From Sphingobium sp. EP60837 (GTDB lineage Bacteria; Pseudomonadota; Alphaproteobacteria; Sphingomonadales; Sphingomonadaceae): 64,000 nucleotides of DNA. The stretch covers positions 2,295,501 through 2,359,500 of the forward strand of contig NZ_CP015986.1 in assembly GCF_001658005.1 (NCBI RefSeq). The letters run 5' to 3'. Positions 36,655-45,659 of this stretch are shown in pieces. Below the pieces are notes generated by a model, which saw only the letters and a program-made list of their open reading frames with translations, ran no database searches and was not told the DNA's origin. The position numbers and the translations under genes were made by a program. Position 1 is the stretch's first letter. Each line of letters opens with the position of its first letter.

Positions 36655-38981
36655 GTGGGCTTGGCTTTTGGCTGGCGGATGCGCGGCGGGGGCAGGAGGA
36701 GCGCTTCATGAAGCGCTTTGCCCCGACGCATTGGACCGTCAATTTTCCCCGGCCGGTGATGGCAAGCGTCGTGACCAGCGCGGCGGATGCGCTTCGGGTC
36801 GATGCGGTCTTTTACGGGTCGGGCGATCTGGCGGGGCTGATCTGGGAAGCCGAGGACAAGTGGAGTCATCCTCTACTGGCCTATGAAACGGCGCGGGATT
36901 TCCGGGACTGCGTGCTGCGGTTCCGTTGGCGCAGCGGGGGGATCAAGCGGCTGGATGAAGTGCATGGGCCGACGCTGACGATCGAGGGGCGCGATGCGGC
37001 GGGCAATCCGCGGTCCTGGTATGTGCGGCTGTGGAACTATGCCAGCGGATCGGCGGAAGATGCGCAGATCGTGCTGGATTTTTCCGCGATCAGTGGCGGC
37101 TTCCTGCTGCCGGGCGAGGCCGATCCAGTGTGGGCGGGCGATGTGGACCGGATGTTCATCTCGCTCGCGCCGCCCGGCTATGATGCGGGCAGCACGCCTT
37201 TTGCGGCGGGGGTAGAGGGCTGGGCGGAGCTTTCCGGGATGCGCTGCGACGGGGCGGGGTCCGTGCTGAGCGTCGGGGATGTGATGGTGCCCGAGCATGG
37301 GCTGTCGATGGCGACGGGCTATGACGATTGTTTCAACCAGACGCCGGAGCGGATCGTCGCGGCGATCCATGCGCTCGGCTATCGCGGCGACATCAATCAT
37401 TATGTGGGGATGAGCCATTATTTCCGGCTCGAGCCGCTGGGCGGGGGATTTTACGTCAGCCTTGCCGGTGGCGTGCTGAATACGCCCTGCGCGGCCTGGC
37501 ACGCGGACTTTGCGCGACGCTCCAAGGCGTTGGGGCTGGGGGTGATCTGGTCGCTATCCTATGAACTGCTGGACGCGCATTGCTGGAACGACTGGAAACA
37601 GCGGGCGGAGAATGGCGATCCGGCGCTGACCGGATGGGAGCCGCCATCGACCTTGCTGTCGCCCGCGCATGACGGGGCGATGAGCTATTTGCGGCTGGTG
37701 GCGGGCGCCTTTGTTTCCATCGGTTTGGGCGCAGGGATTCCGATCAAGTTTCAGGTGGGCGAGCCCTGGTGGTGGGTGATGCCTGCTGATGGGCGCATCT
37801 GCATCTATGATGATGCGGCGCGGGCGGCTTTTGGCGGGAGTCCGGTGTCTGTTCCCGATGTTCGCGGCGTGCTGAACGGGGCGCAGAAGGCGTTGCTGGA
37901 TCAGGCGGGGGCAGTCCTTGCCGCATCGACGGCGGCGCTTTGTGCATGGGTGAAGGGGATCGCGCCAGACGCGGTGACGCATCTGCTGGCCTATCTTCCC
38001 ACCGTACTCGATCCGCTGGCGCCAGAGGCCAAGCGGGCGAACATGCCGGTCGGCTGGGCTTCGCCTGCCTTCGATGTGCTGCAGCTGGAAGATTATGACT
38101 GGGTGACGGAGGGGCGGCCGAGCCGCACGGCGCGCGGGGTCGAACTGGCGACGGCGCGGCTCGGCTATCCGGTCGATGAGCAGCATTATTTTTCGGGTTT
38201 CGTCCTGCTGGCGGAGCATGTCGGGCAGTGGCGGCGGATTGCAGAGGCGGCGGAGGCGTCGGTGAAGCGCGGGACGGCGGCGACTTTCATCTGGGCGCTG
38301 CCGCAGGTGGCGCGGGATGGCTTCACCTGCTTCAGACTTCAGGGGGACGATAATATGCAAGCCTTTGATGATGTAGCCTTTCCGCTCAGCATTGGGCGGG
38401 AGGCGAGCCTGGCGCCGGCTTTTTCGACGCAGATCGTGGAGAGCCCTTCCGGGCATGAGCGGCGGAGCAGCGATTGGGCGGATGCGCGGCTGTCCTTCGA
38501 CGCGGGGCCGGGGGTGCGGTCCGAGGCGGATATTGGCGCACTGATCGCTTTCTTCCGCGCGCGACGGGGGGCAGCGCGGGGTTTTCGTTTCACCGATCCC
38601 TATGATGATCGCAGCTGCGGGGTTGGCGCGGTGCCGGGGGCGCTCGACCAGCGGCTGGGAATTGGTGACGGGGTGCGGACCGAGTTTCCGCTGCAGCGCT
38701 ATTATGGCGAGGGTGAGGAAGCGCAGGTGCGGCGCATCACTCGGCCTGTGGCGGGGAGCATCCGCGTGGCGGTGGATGGCGTAGAACTGACCGATGGCTG
38801 GAGCCATGCGGGGCTAGGCGTCATCGCCTTTGACGCGGCACCGGAGGAGGGCGCGGTGCTGACGGCGGGCTTTCGCTTCGATGTGCCGGTGCGCTTTGCC
38901 GAGGACCGGCTGGACATCAATCGCGCGACCTTCGCGGCGGGCGAGGCGCCTTCGGTGCCGCTGGTGGAGATACGGGAATGA
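36651..38981 (+). CDS. gp12: non-contractile tail sheath/TIM-barrel-like region fused to DUF2460
   Basis: 776 residues. The C-terminal ~205 (from about 570, FDDVAFPLSIGREASLAP, then FRARRGAARGFRFTDPYDD) is DUF2460, the distal-tail protein of RcGTA gp12, which is only about 200 residues. The preceding ~565 residues are extra: a beta-rich start (HWTVNFPRPVMASVVTSAA, then WYVRLWNYASGSAEDAQI) and a glycosidase-like TIM-barrel region (FQVGEPWWWVM, VLQLEDYDWVTEG, ATFIWALPQVARDG). This resembles the non-contractile tail sheath proteins of some phages. It could coat the tail tube or bind/cut polysaccharide. Whether it is enzymatic is unknown. Confidence 0.85.
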   Translation: MSGLGFWLADARRGQEERFMKRFAPTHWTVNFPRPVMASVVTSAADALRVDAVFYGSGDLAGLIWEAEDKWSHPLLAYETARDFRDCVLRFRWRSGGIKRLDEVHGPTLTIEGRDAAGNPRSWYVRLWNYASGSAEDAQIVLDFSAISGGFLLPGEADPVWAGDVDRMFISLAPPGYDAGSTPFAAGVEGWAELSGMRCDGAGSVLSVGDVMVPEHGLSMATGYDDCFNQTPERIVAAIHALGYRGDINHYVGMSHYFRLEPLGGGFYVSLAGGVLNTPCAAWHADFARRSKALGLGVIWSLSYELLDAHCWNDWKQRAENGDPALTGWEPPSTLLSPAHDGAMSYLRLVAGAFVSIGLGAGIPIKFQVGEPWWWVMPADGRICIYDDAARAAFGGSPVSVPDVRGVLNGAQKALLDQAGAVLAASTAALCAWVKGIAPDAVTHLLAYLPTVLDPLAPEAKRANMPVGWASPAFDVLQLEDYDWVTEGRPSRTARGVELATARLGYPVDEQHYFSGFVLLAEHVGQWRRIAEAAEASVKRGTAATFIWALPQVARDGFTCFRLQGDDNMQAFDDVAFPLSIGREASLAPAFSTQIVESPSGHERRSSDWADARLSFDAGPGVRSEADIGALIAFFRARRGAARGFRFTDPYDDRSCGVGAVPGALDQRLGIGDGVRTEFPLQRYYGEGEEAQVRRITRPVAGSIRVAVDGVELTDGWSHAGLGVIAFDAAPEEGAVLTAGFRFDVPVRFAEDRLDINRATFAAGEAPSVPLVEIRE

Positions 38982-39793
38982 GCGGGTGGGAGGCTTTGGA
39001 ACAGCCGCTGGCGACGCTTGCTTTCTGCTGGCGGCTGGAGCGGCGGGATGGGGTGACGATTGGGCTGACCAGCCATGACGGCGATCTGGAGATTGGCAAT
39101 GTCCGCTATCGTGCTGCGCCGGGCGTGATGCCTTCGGCGATCCGGAGTGGGATCGCCGCCAATGGGAGCGATGCCGATCTGCAGGGCGCGCTGGTGGCGG
39201 ATGCGATCAATGAGGCCGATCTGATGGCAGGGCGCTGGGACGGTGCGGCGCTGGAACTGCGGCTGACGGAGTGGGAAGCGCCGGGCGAGATGTGGCTGCT
39301 GCTGGCGAAGGGGGAGATTGGAAGCGTTTCGCAGAAGGGCGGCGCTTTCACGGCGGAACTGGTGGGGGCAATGGCGGCTCTAAAAGCGCCGGTTGCGCCA
39401 TCGACTTCGCCGGATTGCCGGGCGGCGCTGGGGGACCGGCAGTGCCGGGTCGATCTGGCGGGGCGGCGTAAGACCGTGGTAGTCGGGAGCGTCGATAACG
39501 TCGAGGTGAGCGTCTCCGGGTTGGTGGCGGGGGCCTATGCCTTTGGCACGCTGCGATGGATGACGGGTCCTAATGCCGGGGCGGTGCAGGCGGTGGTGGA
39601 CAATGGCGTGGGCGTCCTGACGCTGGCCGACCCGCCGGTCTTTGCAGTGGAGGCAGACACGCTGGCGCTGCTGACCGAGGGGTGCGACCGGCAGTTGGAG
39701 ACGTGCCGGAGCCGTTTCGCCAATGTCGTGAACTTCAGGGGCGAGCCCTATTTGCCGGGAACGGACCTGCTGACGCGCTATCCCGGCGCATGA
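38978..39793 (+). CDS. Baseplate hub protein, DUF2163 (gp13)
   Basis: 271 residues with an N-terminal DUF2163 domain (TLAFCWRLERRDGVTIGLTS, then TSHDGDLEIG) and a C-terminal BR0599-type domain. Four cysteines, Cys147, Cys156, Cys236 and Cys243, are placed as in the RcGTA hub, where the set binds an iron-sulfur cluster (established for RcGTA; inferred here). ATGA overlaps on both sides couple it to gp12 and gp14. Confidence 0.92.
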   Translation: MSGWEALEQPLATLAFCWRLERRDGVTIGLTSHDGDLEIGNVRYRAAPGVMPSAIRSGIAANGSDADLQGALVADAINEADLMAGRWDGAALELRLTEWEAPGEMWLLLAKGEIGSVSQKGGAFTAELVGAMAALKAPVAPSTSPDCRAALGDRQCRVDLAGRRKTVVVGSVDNVEVSVSGLVAGAYAFGTLRWMTGPNAGAVQAVVDNGVGVLTLADPPVFAVEADTLALLTEGCDRQLETCRSRFANVVNFRGEPYLPGTDLLTRYPGA

Positions 39794-40212
39794 ACTGTAC
39801 GATGGCGGACCGGATCGTGGCGGCGGCGCGCGATCTGGTGGGGGTGCGGTTTCGGCTTCATGGGCGCAGTACGGAACGGGGCGTCGATTGCGTGGGGCTG
39901 GCGGCGATCGTCTTGGCGCGGGCGGGGCATCGGGGGACTGCGCCGCGCGGATATGGGCTGCGGTCCGGGGATGGGGCTCTTGCGTGCGTATGGCTCTGTG
40001 AGGCGGGGCTGTCGGCCGTGCCCGAGGGCCGGGCTGGCGACCTGGCGCTCGTGCGGCCGGGACCGCTGCAATTGCATCTGATGATCCTGGTGCCGGGTGG
40101 GCATGTGCATGCTCATGCGGGGCTGGGGCGCGTGGTCGAAACGCCGGGGCCATCGCCCTGGCCGGTGATCGGTCATTGGCGGGTGAGACAGGAGGAGACA
40201 TGGCGACTTTAG
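39790..40212 (+). CDS. NlpC/P60 tail peptidase (gp14)
   Basis: 140 residues. Cysteine peptidase that opens peptidoglycan during DNA delivery. Nucleophile Cys34 in GVDCVGLAAIV, likely base His96 in LQLHLMIL and a third residue around His108. The start overlaps the gp13 stop (ATGA); MADRIV, 12 bases further, is an alternative. Overlaps gp15 by 13 bases. Confidence 0.9.
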   Translation: MNCTMADRIVAAARDLVGVRFRLHGRSTERGVDCVGLAAIVLARAGHRGTAPRGYGLRSGDGALACVWLCEAGLSAVPEGRAGDLALVRPGPLQLHLMILVPGGHVHAHAGLGRVVETPGPSPWPVIGHWRVRQEETWRL

Positions 40213-42391
40213 TGCTGACGGCGCTGGGCACGGCGATCGGCGGACCGTTGGGCGGAGCGATAGGCGGCCTGATCGGCAGCATCGACCAGGCGGTGCTGTT
40301 CAAGCCCAAGGGCCGCGAAGGCCGGCGGCTGAGCGACTTGCAGTTGCAGACATCGACCTATGGGGCGCAGATCCCCAAGCTGTTCGGGACGATGCGGGCG
40401 GCGGGATCAGTCATTTGGGCGACGGATCTCAAGGAGAAGAAGAACAAGAGCGGCGGCGGCAAGGGACGGCCGAGCGTCACCACCTACAGCTATTCCGCGA
40501 GCTTTGCCGTGGCCCTGTCGGCGCGCAGGGTGCGGGCGGTGCGGCGCATCTGGGCCGACGGCAATCTGCTGCGCGGTGCGGCTGGGGATTTCAAGACGGG
40601 GCTCAATGCGTTTCGCCTGCATCTTAGGGCCGAAGATCAGATCGCGGACCCGCTGATTGCTTCGGCGGAGGGGATCGACCGGACGCCCGCGCATCGCGGG
40701 GTCGCCTATGCCGTATTTGAGGACCTGCAGCTTGCCGATTATGGCAACCGTATTCCGTCGCTGACGTTCGAGGTTGAGGCGGATGAGGGGCCAGTGCCGA
40801 TGGAGACGGTGGCCGCAGACCTCAGCGGGGGGTGGCTCGGTGCGGTAATTGGCGAAGCGGTTAGCGGCTTCGCTGCGGGTGGTGCGGATGTGAGCGATGC
40901 GATCGCGCCGCTGGTGGACGCGTGGGACTTGGCCTTCGTTGCCGATGAACAAGGGTTGCGGCTCGAGGGCACGAGCGCCGAGGGAGCGGCTGCTGAAATC
41001 AGCGCCGCTGCGCTGTGCGGGCGGGTGAACGGGCGATCCGTCGATCCTGTCGAGCAGTCCGGCGAGGGCGCGGACTCCGTGCCGCTGTCGCTTTCGCTGC
41101 GCCACTATGATCCTGCGCGTGATTACCAGGCAGGCGTGCAGCGCGTGAGCCGTCCGGGAACCGGGCGGGTGGAACAGGGTATCGACTTGCCCGTCACCAT
41201 GTCCGGCGATGCCGCCCGGCAGCTGGCGGCGCGGCGGCTGAGCCATGGCTGGGCCGGGCGGGCGGCCATGACGCTGCGCTGCGGCTGGGACGCGCTGCGT
41301 CATGAAGCCGGAGATCTGGTGACGGTCGAGGGGAGATCGGGGCGCTGGCGGATCGAGGAGCGGGAATGGGAAGCCATGGCCGTGCGGCTAGCGCTGCGCC
41401 GGGTGCCGGGGGCAGGAGGCGTGCTGCCGACCGGGGCATCGTCCGGCGCGATCGTGCGGCAGGCGGACGCGCCGCATGGGGCTACGTCACTGATGCTCGT
41501 CGATCTGCCGCCGCTGCGAGAGGCTGCAGCCGTTGCGCCATTGATCGTTGCGGCCGCGAGCGGTGGGGAAGGTTGGCGAAGCGCGGCGCTGTTTGCGATG
41601 AGCGATACGGGCGAAGCTACTCCCGCCGGGCTCACCGCGCCGCGGGCCGTGATGGGTCAGGCGGATGAGGCTTTGGGTGACGGGAGTTGCACGCTGGTCG
41701 ATACCACCAATACGCTTCACGTGACCCTGCTGGCCGCTGACATGGAGCTTGGCGATGCGGATGAAGCGGCGTTGGCGCAGGGGCGTAATCTTTGTCTTTT
41801 GGGGCGGGAGCTTCTGCAATTTTCCCGCGCTGTGCAGACCGGCCCGGCGAGCTTCCGGCTTGAAGGCTGCGGCGCGGGCTGTGCGGGACCGAATGGGCGG
41901 TGGCGGGGCACGCCGCTGGCGAGCGGTTCCTGTTGATCGAGGAGGAGCGGCTGGCGGAGCCTTTTGCTGGTCAGGGCAGCGGCGAGATTGGCGGCGGGCT
42001 GCGGCTGGCCGCAATCGGAATTGGAGACGCGGAGCCGGTTGAAGCCATGCTGACGGTCAGCGGCGAAGCGGTGACTCCCGCGGCGCCCGTTCATGTGCGC
42101 GCCGTGTCCGATGGCATAGGCGGATGGAACCTTAGCTGGACGAGGCGCAGCAGGAACGGGTGGCGCTGGATCAGCGGCGCGGATGTGCCGCTTGGCGAGG
42201 AAAGCGAGCGCTACGAGCTACGCGTGCTGAGCGGCGAGAGCCTGCTGCGCCGGGTGGAAACCACATCGCCAGCCTGGGCATATGATGCGGCGGCGACCGC
42301 TGAGGATGGCGGGGGAATGGTGACGGTCGAGATTCGACAGATCGGATCCTTTGCGCTGGGCCGGCCGGGGCGGATCGATCTGGCGCTTTGA
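40200..42391 (+). pseudogene. gp15 tail-tip/host-specificity protein, split by a one-base frameshift
   Basis: Starts MATLVLTALGTAIGG, with the family's glycine-rich leader and SIDQAVLF, then LQLQTSTYGAQIPKLFGTMR and a phage-tail_3-type core. The first frame stops at 41936 after going off homology near 41870. The homologous frame resumes as LRRGLCGTEWAVAGHAAGER and continues to RIDLAL* at 42391. GGCTG at about 41870 is one C short of the GGCCTG needed to keep the frame. The rejoined product would be about 730 residues, shorter than RcGTA gp15 (about 1300) and without its N-terminal barrel. CAGGAGGAGAC is the ribosome site. It may be an error or a real inactivation. Confidence 0.85.
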
Positions 42392-42418
42392 TAGCGGAAG
42401 CAGGAAAGGAATTTGATC

Positions 42419-42799
42419 ATGACGATGGAAGCGACCCCCCGCTGGGGCCTGCCGCAGCTGTTTGCCGGGCAGGCGCAGAAGGAAATCTTTCACAATGAGG
42501 CGCTTGCGAGGATCGACATGCTGCTGCACGGCCAGGCAGAGAACGCGGACGAAGGTGCGCCGCCCTCGTCGCCGATGCCGGGGCAATGCTGGATCGTGGC
42601 TGGAAGCGCGACTGGAGAATGGGCCGGGCAAGATGGCTTCGTCGCCTGCTGGACAGAGGGTGGATGGCGCTTTGCCGCGCCGCGCGCGGGCTTGAGGCTC
42701 TGGGTCGCCGATCGGGAACATTCCATGTTCTATGATGGTGACGCGTGGCGGGATGCGCCGGTGCGCGAGGACGGGTTTATGTCGGCGATTTGCGCGTAG
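42419..42799 (+). CDS. DUF2793 domain protein
   Basis: 126 residues beginning MTMEATPRWGLPQLFAGQAQ, then KEIFHNEALARIDMLLHG, both typical of DUF2793. DUF2793 proteins often follow GTA or phage tail genes and may belong to the tail fibre or its cell-surface contact. AGGAAAGGA at 42402-42410 supports ATG 42419. The last gene of the cluster; no lysis gene follows. Confidence 0.88.
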   Translation: MTMEATPRWGLPQLFAGQAQKEIFHNEALARIDMLLHGQAENADEGAPPSSPMPGQCWIVAGSATGEWAGQDGFVACWTEGGWRFAAPRAGLRLWVADREHSMFYDGDAWRDAPVREDGFMSAICA

Positions 42800-43099
42800 C
42801 AGGGCCGCGCCAAGGGGCGATCGCTGACCCTTCAGGCGGAGCGGCTCCGGACAACGAAGCGAGGAGTGCGATCGGTTCCATCCTGGCTGCGATGCGGAGT
42901 CATGGATTGATCGAACCATGACTTATAGCTGTCCATCTTTTACAGTGGAGAGAGGCGGAAATGCTTAACGTAGCCGGGGCGGAGTTGCGGCATGATGTAT
43001 TTGTGCAACAGTTTCGCCAAATGTGGACTTGCCATGAAACTTTCTAGCCGATACATGGTTTCAGCAGTCCTTCGTGACACTATTGAAAGGGGAATTCAG
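42800..43099. other. Intergenic stretch before the OmpA-like gene
   Basis: 300 bases with no supported gene. The GTA cluster ends here and the OmpA-like promoter should lie within the last 120 bases. No terminator with a clear U-tract was found for the cluster. Confidence 0.5.
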
Positions 43100-44188
43100 A
43101 TGCGGAAGCTTGCCCTCGCGGCTGCTCTTGCGACCAGCGCCCTGGCCACTCCGGCCTTGGCGCGTGACGACAGTTGGTACATCGGGATCGATTCCGGTGT
43201 TGTGCTTGTCGAAGACCAGGATATCACCTTCACCCCCGGCATCAGCCCCACCACGGGCCTTCCGACCGCCAGCACCACTCTGGAAGATGTGGATTACCAC
43301 AAGGGCTGGGACGGCGATGCCGTCATCGGTTATGACTTTGGCGGTTTCCGTCTGGAAGCTGAAGCCGGCTATAAGCGTGCCAAGGTCGATCTGGACAAGA
43401 GCGGTTTCGGCGGTTCGGCGTCGGCTCTCTCCTTCATGCTGAATGGCTTGCTCGACTTCGGTTCGGACGATGGCCTGCAGGGCTTCGTCGGTGGCGGTGT
43501 CGGCGTCTCGCGCGCCAAGCTGGCTAACGACCTCGTCAATGACAGCGACACTGGTTTCGCTTGGCAGGCCCTGGCGGGCGTTCGCTATCCGGTGACCAAC
43601 AACATCGACGTCTCGCTGAAGTACCGCTTCTTCAACCAGGACGACATTAACCTCGTCCCGGCCTTCACGACGGTTGCTGGCGTTGCTGGTGGTGATGTCG
43701 AGACCAAGCTGCGTACGCACAGCCTGCTGCTGGGTCTGACCTACAACTTCGGTGGTGAACCGGCTGCTCCGCCGCCGCCTCCCCCGCCGCCCCCGCCGCC
43801 CCCGCCGCCTCCGCCGCCGCCTCCGCCGGTCGCTGAATGCAGCCCTGGGCCGTACATCGTCTTCTTTGAATGGGACAAGTCGGACATCACGCCTGACGCC
43901 GCCACCATTCTGGACAACGCGGTTTCGGCCTACAGCAACTGCGGTAGCGCCCAGGTCATGCTGGCAGGTTATGCGGACCGTTCGGGTTCGGCCTCCTACA
44001 ACGTCGGCCTGTCGCAGCGCCGTGCTGACGCGGTCAAGGCTTACATCTCGTCCAAGGGTATTCCTGACGGCGTGATCACGACCCAGGCGTTCGGTGAATC
44101 GAACCCCCGCGTCGAAACCGCCGACGGTGTACGCGAACTGCAGAACCGTCGCGTGGAAATCACTTACGGTCCGGGTTCGGGTCAGTAA
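43100..44188 (+). CDS. OmpA-family outer-membrane protein with poly-proline linker
   Basis: 362 residues: signal peptide (MRKLALAAALATSALATPAL, cleavage near ALA-RD), an eight-strand-type beta-barrel (about 25-220), a linker of 20 consecutive prolines (43769-43828), and a C-terminal OmpA peptidoglycan-binding domain. The last has FFEWDKSDITPDAA, AGYADRSGSASYN, LSQRRADAVKAY and NRRVEITYG. It ties the outer membrane to peptidoglycan. The ATG is preceded by GAAAGGGGAATTC. A strong terminator follows. The proline codons are a short repetitive DNA tract and may vary in length. Confidence 0.95.
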   Translation: MRKLALAAALATSALATPALARDDSWYIGIDSGVVLVEDQDITFTPGISPTTGLPTASTTLEDVDYHKGWDGDAVIGYDFGGFRLEAEAGYKRAKVDLDKSGFGGSASALSFMLNGLLDFGSDDGLQGFVGGGVGVSRAKLANDLVNDSDTGFAWQALAGVRYPVTNNIDVSLKYRFFNQDDINLVPAFTTVAGVAGGDVETKLRTHSLLLGLTYNFGGEPAAPPPPPPPPPPPPPPPPPPPPVAECSPGPYIVFFEWDKSDITPDAATILDNAVSAYSNCGSAQVMLAGYADRSGSASYNVGLSQRRADAVKAYISSKGIPDGVITTQAFGESNPRVETADGVRELQNRRVEITYGPGSGQ

Positions 44189-44231
44189 GCAAGATTTTCA
44201 TCCTCGCGGATGGAACATGGAACAAGGTTGA

Positions 44232-44259
44232 GGGGCTGGTCGAAAGACCGGCCCCTTTT
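44232..44259 (+). terminator. Intrinsic terminator of the OmpA-like gene
   Basis: GGGGCTGGTC (44232-44241), GAAA loop, GACCGGCCCC (44246-44255), four T residues. Confidence 0.9.
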
Positions 44260-44413
44260 CCATTGGCTTTAGGGCCTCTCGCAAGGCTTCAGAGTGCAAG
44301 GCGATAGTGGAGCGCCGCGTGAGGAGGTCCGCACATCGCTTGGCAACATGAACTATATCCGCAACAAACGCTGTCTTGCCGCGTTCGCGAGATATGCTTT
44401 GCCCGGAGTCCTC

Positions 44414-44971
44414 ATGATCATGAAAAAGCCCGCCCTTGTCTTCACATCCCCCTTCCTCGCTTTTCTTGCCGCTTGCGTGAGTGGGGATGGAAGCATGAAC
44501 AATGCAGGGTTGGCCTCTGCGCCGTCTTCAAGCGCTCCGTTGCTTTCGGCAGATGGATCGCGTCGGGGAGACGCTACCGTGACGGAAACGGCCACTGGTT
44601 TGCATGTCGCCGTGCGTGCCACCGGGCTTACTCCGGGCGTTCACGCGGTCCATATCCATATGACGGGCACTTGCACGCCGCCAGATTTCACCAGCGCGGG
44701 CGGGCACTGGAACCCAATGGGCCGGCAGCATGGCAAGGATAACCCGGCGGGTATGCATATGGGCGACATGCCCAATTTGACGGCATCGTCTGACGGATCA
44801 GGTCAGATCGAATATCTCATTCCCGGCGGAACGCTCCGCACGGGAGCCCATCCATTGCTCGACGCAGATGGTGCCGCGGTGGTGATCCACGCTCAGGCCG
44901 ACGACAACAAGACCGACCCTGCGGGTAATGCGGGTGGCCGGATCGCTTGCGGTATCTTGGCGGCGAACTGA
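44414..44971 (+). CDS. sodC: Cu/Zn superoxide dismutase, lipoprotein form
   Basis: 185 residues with a lipoprotein signal peptide ending FLAFLAAC, Cys21 being the lipidated residue, so it is anchored in the envelope. Metal ligands are visible: HAVHIHMTG (Cu), GGHWNP (bridging His), GMHMGDMPNL (Zn His/Asp) and VVIHAQADD (Cu His). Two further cysteines (TGTC and IACG) give the usual disulfide. It removes periplasmic superoxide. Start at 44414 (GGAG 5 bases upstream) or 44420. Confidence 0.94.
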   Translation: MIMKKPALVFTSPFLAFLAACVSGDGSMNNAGLASAPSSSAPLLSADGSRRGDATVTETATGLHVAVRATGLTPGVHAVHIHMTGTCTPPDFTSAGGHWNPMGRQHGKDNPAGMHMGDMPNLTASSDGSGQIEYLIPGGTLRTGAHPLLDADGAAVVIHAQADDNKTDPAGNAGGRIACGILAAN

Positions 44972-44992
44972 ACAGGGGGCAAACCTGCGTCT

Positions 44993-45541
44993 TCAAATAG
45001 CTGGCAGGTCGGCTGGATACACAACCGCAATATCATAGCGTGCGCCGCTCTGGGTCAAACGGCTTTCAAAAAGGATGAATTTATCGATCAGAAAAGGCGG
45101 AGTGGATAGTCCGGCGTGGCTCGCTAAAAATGTGTCGGTGGGACCGCCGCCCGTCCGGCTGAAGCGGGCCAGCGTGATGTGCGGCAGATAAGCGCGGTCA
45201 TCCGCTGCAAAACCGGCGCGGCCGCAGGCGCGGTCGATTTTGCGGTGGAGCTGGGTGAGTATGTCGCGCGGTTCAACGCCAGCCCAAAGGGTATCGACCC
45301 GGCCCTTTCGCTCAAACTGACCGAGGCCGGACAGCGAAAGCGCAAACGGAGCGAAGCGGACCGTACCGAGGGCAGCGGCTAAGTCGTCGGCCTGATGGGT
45401 GTCGGCGCCGCCGACAAAGCGCAAGGTGATGTGCAACTGGTCATCATCCTGCCACCGGGCGCCAGCGACGCCGCCCATCAAGGACAAAAGCCTGGCCCGG
45501 ATGTCAGCAGGCGGACGGATCGCGACGAAGAGACGATGCAT
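44993..45541 (-). CDS. thpR: RNA 2',3'-cyclic phosphodiesterase
   Basis: 182 residues of the 2H phosphoesterase (LigT) family. The two catalytic HxT motifs are LHITLRF (His37, Thr39) and LPHITLARF (His121, Thr123). It begins MHRLFVAIRPP, the family-standard start. It hydrolyses 2',3'-cyclic phosphates on RNA ends; physiological role is unclear. Convergent with sodC. Confidence 0.93.
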   Translation of the reverse strand: MHRLFVAIRPPADIRARLLSLMGGVAGARWQDDDQLHITLRFVGGADTHQADDLAAALGTVRFAPFALSLSGLGQFERKGRVDTLWAGVEPRDILTQLHRKIDRACGRAGFAADDRAYLPHITLARFSRTGGGPTDTFLASHAGLSTPPFLIDKFILFESRLTQSGARYDIAVVYPADLPAI

Positions 45542-45659
45542 CCTGTAGATATAGGACAGGAGCAGCGGTAGGCTATGGCCCACTCTCACTTGAATTGGCG
45601 GCGATATGCGCCGATAATGAACGAACCGGCGGACATGTGCCGGCGAAGGAGATTATCTC

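Noticed and set aside
41850-41940. Programmed ribosomal frameshift in gp15
   Set aside because: No slippery heptamer or following pseudoknot was seen; a missing C is simpler.
26795-42799. Inducible prophage
   Set aside because: No integrase, repressor, replication, lysis or attachment sites; order and families match GTAs instead.
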